Positions 53,426 through 64,000 of a stretch of 64,000 nucleotides of DNA are shown piece after piece. Under the pieces are notes generated by a model that saw nothing but the letters and a program-made list of their open reading frames with translations, was not told the DNA's origin and made no database searches. The DNA comes from Cinclus cinclus (Eukaryota > Chordata > Aves > Passeriformes > Cinclidae): assembly GCF_963662255.1 (NCBI RefSeq), contig NC_085047.1, forward strand, positions 46,221,006-46,285,005, given 5' to 3'. How positions within the stretch are numbered: position 1 is the first letter of the stretch; each line of letters opens with the position of its first letter. The position numbers were made by a program, and so were the translations under genes.

Positions 53426-56400
53426 TTTGTTGCAACAGGAAAGGTGGGCAGACATCCTCAGAAAAAGTTTTCTTTTTTCTTGCTTATATGCTTCTGCCGA
53501 CTCTTGTTATTCCAAGTCTTTTGAAGAGGTATAAATAAACCAAATCAAACCAGAGTATAACTGGGTCTTCTGCAGCACTGTCTTTCTTACGAAGTGAAGC
53601 AAAAGACTGACAAAGTAATTATGAGTAACACAGCTGCACCTCAGTATCCTCTCACACTCAAGATTTACAAATGCACATTAAGAGAATTATAAAGTGGAGA
53701 CTTTTCCAATATGAGAAATCAGGACAAAACAGGAGAGTGAAAAGGGAAGAAAAAAGCAGTAATTCCGCAGTGAAAGACAGTGAATTACTCAGCTCAGGTT
53801 GGACAGGTAGTCAGCAGCAAAGCTGGAGCCTAAATCTGTGTATGAGCCTTTCTCTAGTTGCACAACCATAAAATCATTCTTTTGTTGATTATATATGGAA
53901 AATTTCCCCTAAGTTCTTGATGTCTTTTATGCTGACTACAATCAAATACTTTTAAGAGTATATTTACAAAATTTGCAACTAATTAACATTCAAGTTAATG
54001 TTTCCTCAAGTTTCCTCAAGTTTCACAGAGGAAATCATTACGTCAAGTTTGCATACGAAATCTCTGAAATCCAAGAGAACTACTGTCTTCCCTGGAGACA
54101 GGAAAGTGCAGACAGGATGTTTACAGTGAAATGGGAGTTACAGAGGAGATGGACACGGACCTGGCTGCACATCAGAAAATCTGTAGCTTTACAGCCAGGA
54201 AGTATGATTCACATGTCAGCTATGTATAATTTGCCTTTTTCATAGAGGCTTTTTATTGATGGAGACCCCTTCCTACCATTATTTCATGAATACCTGGCAA
54301 GGGCATGGCGCGACATTCTGTGCTTGAGGGACAAGCCTGCAAAAAGCGTGGGTGGAACGAAGAATGTGGCTGCTGATTGCTGTGCCCATAGTATTTTCTC
54401 TGCTTCATTGATTTCTGCCTCCTTTATAGTGATAACAGCAAGGGGAGTCCAAAAGATGGCTTTGGATCAGAAACATTTTCACACAACTCTACTAGAAGGA
54501 AAGGGAAATTAAGGTCAACAAGAAAGGAATATTACAGTGTGTTACCAGAAATCATGTCCACAGTTTCCCACATCCTGGAGTTAGATGATTTACTGTTGAA
54601 CTAAAGACAATACTGCTAGAACATTGTAATACAGTGCCCCATCTAAATGGTCAACATGGAATTTTTCTGTACTTGAAAGCACAAAATTGGAAAGACCTAA
54701 AGGAGCTAAAGGGAAGATCAGCCAAGGACAAAAAATATTTCCCTGAACAACTCAAAGTTCATTTAGAGTGGAACAACAGTTTGTTCTTCATTGGGTAATC
54801 AGCTTGCAATACTTTCTTCCTGCAAAGCTCCCAGGAGAATTAATGTCCAAGGAAAGGTGTTGCCCTCTGAAGCTGGAGGAAGGGAAATGTCAGAGGACAC
54901 CTGGTGATTTATCCTCATTGCCTCCTTGAGAGCAGGAATTATGTTTTCCACATGAGCAGAAGTTTGCAAACGCAGATACTCCATGGGCTGTCTTGATCAT
55001 TCATCAGTCGGTCCCTTTCTGCCTCAGCACAGGCTTCTCAGAGAAAAGCACTTACTGCTCTGTAGCTGGCTTCACATAATGTCCTGACAGTGACCATGGC
55101 CCTCACATCTAGCTGGTTTGCTCTTGCCAGCTCTTTTCTGATGATGTTAGGTGGGGACATTAAGTGATATCAGTGTCTTTTAAACCTCTGGCCTTCACAA
55201 AACAGTGATTAACAAAAGCAATATGAACAGTTTAAATAGCAGGAAGGATGCCAGTAGAGCCTCACAGCTAAGGCAAAGTGCTAAGACTGCAATCGTTGTA
55301 TGCAAACAAGTGAGCCAGAACAGCAAATTATTTGCTCAAAAAATATGACCTTAGAAAAGGATTGCTCCTACTTCTCCTAAAGGATGCTGAGGTCCTATAT
55401 CTTTGAGTGGGAGCTGGGTGTGTTTCCAGCCCGTGGCTCACCAACCCTGGCAAACACCTGATACCTCTGCCCTAGGTTAGGAAAGCACTTGCCAGAGGAA
55501 AAGATGGCAGAAATAAAGAGTTTGTCATGCACTGGGGAATCAGAGGACTGAGGAGGAAATCACTGCCTGGAAATACCACTGTGTCCCTATTGGTTACTGG
55601 ATGAGCCTGCTTGAATGGGATGGACCGGCTGTGCAGCACTTTGGCAACCAGCAGTGGATGAGATATGTTCCACCCTTCACACAGGAATATGGGCTGTGGG
55701 AGTAAGATATGTGACCTGAGGACTAGGCTTTCATAGGTTTGGGCCCTGAAACAGCTTTGTCTATTGTAGCTGGGCCTTTAGAAAGCTGTTTGCCATTCCC
55801 CAGTCCAGCCATCCTCTGCATTTGATGAACTGCTCTGGGCTTTACTCTCAGCTATTCTTGGAGTTCTAAGTGAGCCGTTCAGAAGTCATAGCAGATATGA
55901 GCAGCTCTCTGGGGAGGCAGGAGTAGAGCACACAGAATTTCCAGGAAAGGGGCTATTGTTATTCCTTGCCACTTCCTGAGAAAAGTAGAAGCCTAGCAAT
56001 CCATATGGGACCATAGACATACAAAACCTTAAATATCAGGTAGAATCATGACTGTGTTTGAGGTGTGAAAAGATGAACAACACAGACTTATGCTTTGTGT
56101 ACAAGGAAGAGCTAGATAGGACCAGAACTAGGGAGAATAATTACTTTTCCCAGCAGAGGAAAGTTTGTTCAGATCTCCAGTAGATAGGTTCTTCTGAAAT
56201 TCAGAATAATTCTTTATTTTCTTGGCAATGTGAATACATATAAAGCATGAGAAACAATAGGAGAAATCAAGAGTGTGGAAACATATATTTTGGTTATATT
56301 TTAAAAGCAGTTATACTCCTTTGGCATATAATTTCTCAGTTTCATCCCAGTTTTGCAGAAATGTGAGGAAACCCTTAAGACTTCTGGATCAAACTGGAAA

Positions 56401-59400
56401 GCTATTTTCCATCTTAAAGATAATTCACCAATGTCTGTTCAACACATGCTACTGGGACAGTGTTCACCATACATGCCTTTTTCATGGTTATATTCCATTT
56501 TGAAACTTCCTATAAAGGAGCATTTGAAGGGGAGAGAGGGGGTTTTACAATTTTAGAAAGTCCTTGCAGATACCTGAGTTTTCAAACACACTGGACGCGC
56601 AGACAACTTGTGAAAAGAGAATCAGAAGCAGGGACTTTGCATCTCACACATTTTTGCCATGTTGAGTCATTTCACACTAAATGAATTCTTCCTGAAATTA
56701 TCTGGCTTTGTGGGTCTTATACAAACAAAAATTCTAGCAAATTTAATTGAAGCTCAAATACCACTAGCAAATGAACTTTTTCTCTTGTTCTTTTTCTTCT
56801 TGGCAAAGCAAATCCAGTGGTATCAATAATAAAATCTCTGAGAGGATGAATCCCCTGCAAAAGCTTCATAGATTATTAAACTGAAAAATATGTTGATCAT
56901 GGCAGGGTTGGAGGCTCGGTTGCCTGCTTGCAATATTCTGACTCTCTTTTCTGACCACAGGGTCATCTTTTTCTGAGTAGGTATTGTTGAAGTGACTCTG
57001 CCATGCCTCCACTCAGGCTGGGGCAGGATGGAGGCACAGAAACCTTACAAAAGCTGTGAACAGCCTCGTGTGCTTCTTCAAGCAAAATTAATTTAGGGCC
57101 TTGTTTGGGGATTGTCATTACAGAGTGTATTAAAAAAAAATACAGCAAAGAACCCAGCTGAGAAACTGAAATATATCAACAGTTTAGAAAAATGGGACCA
57201 GATTTATTTTCTCAGAAAACAGTTGTGGATTGTAGTTTGCTTTTGTTCGTGACTTATTTTGTCTAAGATAGCAATAACTTGTTCCATCTAAAAGTATCTT
57301 CCTGTGAGCAGACATCCTGCATACAGACTATGATCAAAAAGATTGTGGTGTAGATGTTTAAGTAAATTAGTGCCAAATGCCAGGAGAGCCTGTGCTAATT
57401 GCCCTAATGATGTTGTTCGTTTTGTCTCTAGCAGTTTTAGACATTTATTTTGCAACCTGCCTGAGGTCAGTGTAGTAAACACAATGTCAAATGAGATTTA
57501 GGTATGAAAATGATAAAATGGTACAACATCCTACTTTTTATCTCATTTGAATATTTTTTTATTTTCTCCAAAAGTAAAGCTGGAAGAAAAAGCTTCTTTT
57601 CTGGGCAGTAGCCACACATAACTTTCAAACCTCATGTGCTGGCATCCAACTTGTCATCTGTTCTGTCTTTACATCCCTCATCATTGCATCTTTCCAGTGT
57701 CTTTGCAACTCTTGGTCTGCATTATTCACTCTTGCATCCCTCAGCCTCTCTTGGTGTTCCAGTTTAACATCAGCCTGTAGCTGCAGCACACCAGTCAGAT
57801 CTGTGCAGCGTCTACTGCTAGTTTGTTCTGGGACAAATCATCTCCAATCCCCTCTGTGTGGCACAGCATCAAAAGAAACATATTTTACCATCTGAATCCA
57901 ATGCCAAAATAACTTCCCAACAAGATACTAAAACATTTCAGCTCTCTCTTAACCATTTTCCCTCTAGTGTTCTGTCAAAGCTGAAAGTTGCTGTCTACTG
58001 GGAACAGCAATTTGATGATGCTGAAATCTTCTTCAACAGACCAGAAGTGCCCTCTTCCAACCACACCAGTTCACGGTACCTCCTCTCAAGTGCCAGCATA
58101 ACAGAGGAGAATGAGTGAAGGACTGAGTGTTTCTGCACTTTCAGTGCTTGACCTCATCACTAGCACTGTCAACAAGCTGTCAACATCTGCACAGGACTGG
58201 AGAGATGAAGAGCTGGGCACCATCTCTGTTGCTGCAGGCTAGACAGAACCACCTCCACAGCCCAGAAGTGCCAGTCCCCCAGTGCCATCCTGCCCAAGGT
58301 CTAGTTCTTGTCCAAGACTACTCCAAAGCACTTATTCTCCACTTTCTGAGATTCTCCAAAAACAGATTTGACCAAACTCTGCAATTGCTTTCTGAAAACA
58401 ACCATAGGAATATATTTCCTACTGAAAGATTCTGGAGCAGAGTTAATAGCATCTGAAAGAAAGGCCAAGAATGCAGAGTCAATTACACATTGTAAAAATA
58501 GTTGCCTTGATCTTGAAATACATTTTCAGCAGTAACCCCCTGAGACATGACCATAAGCTCCTTTTGCCTGTTAGTTGTCCCAGTTTCATGAAGCCACTGC
58601 GCTTGGATTTTATGCCAGACATAGGGATTCCTCAAAAATAAGACCTCTCTTCTTGACAGATCCCACAAAATGCAGTCTTTCAAAATGGGTGAAGTTTCTT
58701 GCTGTTTTTCTAGTGTATGAAACAACAGTTAACGCAGATAACCAGTAACACACTGAGTTTCTTTCTCAGGATGGACCAAAGGAGCCTGGAGAAGCACAGG
58801 TTTGCCTCTCAGCTCCTTTTGCCATGTGGCACCATCCCCCTCAATCATATTTTGGTGCTTTCTTTGTTATGTTGAACATCCATTGCTCATGGAAGGTCTT
58901 CAGATTCTTCCTCAGTTTGGGTGTTCTCTCTAAAATTACCCTGGCTTGTGTCTTAGGGACTTGTTGACACATAATTCGTATGAAAGATGACTATGTTAAT
59001 TGTCATGGAATGATATGGCACACTTCAGCATGTCGTTAGCTAGTTAGTGAAGCTATAGACACAGTTTTAAAGCTGCAGTAAGGGATGAAGCGATATACAG
59101 AATCAGCAGTGTTATGAATTTTTTTCATAGGCTGTCTTCTGCAAGACTTTGTATTTTGCCTACCATATTCAGTTTGCTAAATTTCACTTGCTTAATTTGA
59201 AATATTATTGTGCATTTGTGTATAAAAGAAAGCTTATACTAATTACCACAGTCCATTCTTAAAAGTCGTAACCTTCAGAAACCTTGGGCTGACATAGGCC
59301 AACAGTTTGTAATTCATTGCCATAGGACATGAACTCAGACATACAGAAAAATATTCAGTCAAGTCAACTATCAGTTGTATTCTTGATACTCAGAATGTGT

Positions 59401-62400
59401 TTTTCTGGCTTGGTGTCCAGTGCTTTGCAGTCTTTCTTTAAACAAAGCAGCTGAGCTTGCAGGAGAAAGGGACATGAAGCTGATTATGCTTCCCAGGCCC
59501 ACTTCACTCTGTCATTCACACCTATTTCTGAGCAGCACAGTGATAACACAGTACTCCATACAGAAGGGAAAATAGCTGCTCAGTGACTACTCCATATTTT
59601 ATATTTAACCCTTTAGCCCTCTTTTTTGGGGTTATCCATATTTGATGCATACATAAGGATAGCTGATAAATTGCACTTTGACACTAATAGACAGAATTTA
59701 ATTTCTTACACATAGAAATTAGGCATTTTTGCCTGGAAAGCAGAGCTTGAAAAATTCAATTGACCACTAATGGCCAAAAGTCCCACTAGCCAAATGCTGA
59801 ATGGAGGGCAATGTCTGCAATATCAAAGAGGAATAAAATCCTGGTGAGGAGAGCAGCTGGAACTCCCCATATGGAAAAGTTTTCATTCTTTGCCAGTAGT
59901 TGAAAACAGTTAAATATAAGCAAGTTCCCTGTGCATATCACAGACAGTAATTTGTTGTTTTTCTAGTTCAAAATGTTTGCAAGTCAAGCATGGATGTATT
60001 CTGTAAGTCTGCCCCTTTTGAACCATGGAGGCAGTAAGTTTTCCACTGATCTGTTCCATGATGAGTGAGGGGGGAAACACAGAAAGACCCAGCTACACTT
60101 AGAGGAAAATCTGGCTAGAGACACTGTGGAACAGGGGTTCAGTGCAACAGAGCTCCTACTGCAGGCAGATAAGCATCCTGGAGTCAGCAGATTCCAGTAT
60201 ATGGAGATGTGTCAATGCTTTGGCTACAGCAGAATGCAGAGATAGCTCAGAGAATTAAATAAAATAACCTGAAGGCCAGAACCAGAACAACAGTCAGTTC
60301 AAGGACTCAGTGTTTAATGAAAGTTTTTGTAGAAGGAAAAAATAATATTTCTGAGCCATTAAGAAGGGAAAATATTCTTTCAGTCTGCCATGTCTAGATG
60401 ACACTAGCCAATCTATCAGGAGAAAATATTTTATTTTTACAAGCAAAGTGCTCTATTTGTCCTTGGAATCTGTCCCAGAACCAAACAGCTTTCAATGTCT
60501 GGATCTCTTCATCACATGTGTTTATCTGTGAGATACTTAATATGCATGGCTCTACTTAATTTTTCATGACTAACCTTGTAGAGTGCAACCCAAGCACCTT
60601 TAAAGTTTATGCCTTTTAAGACAGCTATCTTACAATCTATATTTTAATTGTGTCTCAAGAAATTGCCCATGAAATTCTGCTTAAAATTATGCTAAGGGTA
60701 GGTTCTCAGTAGCATTAAACCAAATCGATATGTAAGCACATTCACATGAGAGCATAATTCTGCAGGGATTGGTATGATCCTTCATGAGAAAAGAAATCTG
60801 ATGGAAGGATAGTTTGAGAAGGGAGCCAAAAGACTTATGGAAAGGGGAGATGTTTATCTGGAAGAATAAGGAGTTACAAAAGGCAGCACAGGGGAATGAC
60901 TTTTTTAGAGATGAATTGGGTGTTGCAGAAGAAGCAGAAGGTGGGGAAGAAATTAACACATCACAAAACAGTGAGGATGAGTGTCAGGGAGAAAGGACAG
61001 AAATAGCAATGGCTATGGTGCTTACCAGCATAAATAAGGAAGGATGGAGAAGTGGGACTAGCTCTGAGTGGTTAAGGAGAAGGTAGAAGAGCAGCAGGCA
61101 AGGGAAGAATTATAAAGGGATGAGACCACAGAGTATGTGTGGACAGGAAAGGGAGGAGAAAGAAGCACAGAGTCACAGCAAGAGTCAAAAAGAATAGCCT
61201 AGATAAGGTTTCTAAAGAAGTCTGTCATTTTCAGTGTGACATTTTCAGCTGTTCTTGTGAAGCCAGGAAGCAGTGACCTCTGCCTCTGGAGGGACTGAGC
61301 AGGGAACATCCCTGGATGTGATGACGTGATCCTCTAAGGGCTCCTCAGCAGCCTCACCCAGAATCTCAGTCCAGCCCTGGTTGCTTCTCTTAAGTGAGAC
61401 CTTCTTTAATCTCTTAACATGACGCAGTATCAAATTTTAGGAAAACCAAACCAGTAAAAACCCTTTTGCACTGTAGAAAGCAATCCTGTAATTAAAATGT
61501 ACCTTTGCAAATATAAAAATGAGGATCAATTTTGCAACATGTGGTTTGCTTAAATTTTAAATTAATGAGTTAGGGGCCAAGACTGAGAAACAAATTCCTT
61601 TTTTCTGGACATTATATTTAATAATGAATTATTCAGCAATTAGGTAGATCCCACAGCTGTATCAGTGCTCCAGGGAGTGCCTATAAACTCCCTAACTGGG
61701 GGTGAGGTACTTTGTACCTACAAAGCTGGACTCCAGTCCTTCTGAAAGCTGGTTCCAATCAATCATCTACATCCTCCCTCCCTTTCTTAGTAGGGTTTTT
61801 TCTTCCTGATACTTAGTATCAGAACTTCCCAGGATCTCTGGACAGGAAGAGATCTCCTGGTTTTATTCCTTAATGGATTTCTACAAAACAAGCAACTGCA
61901 GTTACTAAAAGTAGTCCTCCAATCTTTATGGCACGTTGTCTCTGTCCCTTCCATTGAAGAGAATATTCCTGAAGTATCAACTCACTTTAGTACACCCTGG
62001 TCATTGCCTAGCCAAGCTCTAAATATGTGGGACTATATTGTTGAGAACTCCCAAGAATCATCAGTGCTTTAATTCCTGCCTAAATTCCAGGTTTTCACAG
62101 TAGCCATGCAGGAGAAAACCTGCCATGCTGCTGCCGTGCCAGAGGCTGGAATGCAGCTCAGTCCAAACACGGCAATGCAGTGAGGCCATTAACCTGACTG
62201 CAAGCAGAGTTGCAAATTGCAAGAAAATATTGTCTGGAATTGCAAAGATGAGACTAACCCTTGAGCAAGATTGTCTCAGGGTGCTGAAAAGTTAAAAGTA
62301 TTGATAAAAAAGGGGTGTGAGCAAGCTGCTTGGACAGATCTGCTGGACCACAGACACCATAGTTGCAGCTCTAATCACACAAAAAGCATCACAAATTGCA

Positions 62401-63224
62401 ACTCTTTAAACTCTGAGAAAGGCTGGCTTCTTTTCTCTCTGGCATTGATAGTTGCCCTGAGCTCCCTAGTTATTTATAAACCATGCTGCTCTAGGAAACC
62501 CTATAAATATCCAGAGCGATAAGCACTCCCTTATTATTCTTAGAATGGACAACTATGTAAAAATGGAAATCACCTTTGGCCTACTGGCACTTCTGCAATC
62601 ACATCCTCTGTCCCCACCCCACCAAGCTAAAAGCAGCATTGCCAGCTCGGAACTTGACCTCATCATCATAGTCAGCTCTTTGGTCATACCTCAATCTCTG
62701 TATCTGATACAGTGACAGCTGGGTATCTGACCACCACACACAGCCACTGAACTCAAGAGGAGATGCAGGACATTTGATAGACAGTGCAGGAAAATGAACA
62801 ATGCACAGCACAGAAGATTATATTCTTGAAAGTGCAAAGATTATTACTAGGAACAGCACAAATAGGTCCAAATCTGGCCCTACCCATGGCACAAAATAGC
62901 TATAAAAACTCAAGTCTTCCACAGGAGCATTTGCTGCCTAGTTGTTCTAGTATATACTTTGCAATGCTTTCACTTTACAAAAATAAAAAAAGTTTACACT
63001 TTTCTGGGCTCACTTGTTTTTGACCTCTTCTTGCTGCTGAAGATTTTTTTTTAAGTTTTATTTAAAATCTACCTGTGAATGAAAGAGAAACCTAACCCTG
63101 TTCCAGCAGAGAGCTCACAGCATTTTTATCTGAGTGTTCCCTGCAGCTCAGGCTCCATCTGCCCTGGGAATTATCATCTCAAGGAGGAAAATGAGGGCAA
63201 ATTTCTTTTATTTGAGCATCAGCA
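53426..63224. other. Intergenic sequence, about 9.8 kb
   Basis: AT-rich and apparently unique, with no LINE, SINE or LTR that I can name. A minus-strand open frame at 61245-61433 has protein-like composition but no recognisable family. No connexin or other neighbour gene is visible. Confidence 0.6.
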
Positions 63225-63420
63225 AGAGTACTCCGCCTGGAGTACTGTGTCCAGTTTCACAGCCTTCAGATCCAGGGGAATGTGGAGAAACTGGAGAAGG
63301 TGCAGCAAGGGTCAGTAAAGATTATCAGGGGCTGAAGTCCCAAAAAGAGGTTGTAGGAGATGAGTTTATTTAGTTTGGTGAAGGGAAGGCTGAGGGAGGA
63401 TGTAATAATAATGTAAAACT
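63225..63420 (+). mobile_element. CR1 LINE internal fragment
   Basis: CR1 words in order: 'tggagtactgtgtccagtt', 'caggggaatgtggagaaactggagaaggtgcagcaagggtcag-aaagattatcaggggctg', 'gaagg-aaggctgagggagga'. It lacks the 3' tail and is truncated at both ends. Confidence 0.85.
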
Positions 63421-64000
63421 CGTTGTAAATAAATTACAAACACAATAAAGCCAAACTCTTCTTGGTCAGGGCAGATGATGGTGTAAAATGTGGCAAAACC
63501 ACGAAGAAGCAAAAGGCATTTGTGCAACTGTGACAGATAGTGATTGCCTAAAACATTCAGCCCATGTGTTCCTCTAGCAGAGTGTGAATACACAACGATC
63601 TCCAAAAACACCGTGTTCACTGTTGGCTGAAGGACTCAGCAGCTGTAGCAAAAACATTGCTGGTATCATAACATTCATAACTGAAAACTACGCAAAATTC
63701 ATGCCTGAAACCAGAGAAAAATTAATATAGCATTAACTTATTAAAAGCTGAATTAATATATTCTGGATCTGATTTGGTTTACTCTTCACACTCCTGGACT
63801 ACTTTTATTACTTATGAGGTCTCTTCCATACAAGCATTTCAACCCCTTTTGAATTAAAGGAATAACTCTAAGAATGAAACTCAAACATTTCAGAATTGGT
63901 GAAACTATTTCTTTCTCTCCATTTTGTTACAATAGCATTTCTAAGTGCACAAAAGTGTTAAGGGGTAAACATAGCAGAATAAAAAATCATGTCTGACAGC
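63421..64000. other. Intergenic sequence at the window end
   Basis: AT-rich; nothing recognised. Confidence 0.6.

Noticed and set aside
60814..61086. 90-codon Glu/Lys-rich open frame
   Set aside because: Arises from a purine-rich strand (ggaag/gaaga runs) and shows no domain or gene context.
1..64000. CRISPR array, operon, defence island or phage
   Set aside because: The window is vertebrate: spliced gene, CR1 LINEs, tRNA-derived SINE. No spaced identical repeats and no compact prokaryotic genes are present.

Overview
This is vertebrate, almost certainly avian, nuclear DNA, and most likely from a passerine bird. It is AT-rich, with long introns split by GT-AG boundaries. It carries several CR1 LINE fragments whose 3' ends finish in the avian ATTCTGTG-type 8-base tail, a bird-type endogenous-retrovirus LTR remnant, and one SINE with a tRNA-Ile-like head joined to a CR1 tail. 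That SINE architecture is the one known as TguSINE1 in songbirds. The passerine assignment rests mainly on this SINE and is an inference.

Positions 1-36975 hold the 3' half of one plus-strand gene, read here as ZMYM2 (ZNF198). I resolved sixteen coding exons by hand. Their phases all agree and they sum to 2259 nt, that is 752 codons plus a stop. The encoded part starts in the MYM zinc-finger array and contains four MYM (FCS-type) fingers. These are followed by a Pro/Val repeat linker, an acidic linker, a basic NLS-like segment and the conserved C-terminal domain (DUF3504, the ZMYM2/QRICH1 type thought to derive from Crypton tyrosine recombinases). The N-terminal exons lie upstream of the window. 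One intron (12153-18177) uses a GC donor, and one exon is only 35 nt long.

Positions 36976 to about 38510 (possibly to about 39640) are the 3' UTR, with several AATAAA signals, a 13-bp hairpin and an 18-bp palindrome. The remaining 25 kb is intergenic: CR1 pieces, the SINE, short tandem repeats and apparently unique AT-rich sequence, with no gene I can support. A long gene-poor stretch 3' of ZMYM2 fits the amniote arrangement in which connexin genes (GJA3/GJB2) follow at some distance, but no connexin reading frame is present here.

I see no operon, CRISPR array, functional tRNA/rRNA gene or self-contained novel multigene system. The points most worth a second look are the GC-AG intron, the 35-nt exon beside a (TA)23 repeat, the intronic CpG cluster next to exon 11, the UTR hairpin and the tRNA-Ile/CR1 SINE.
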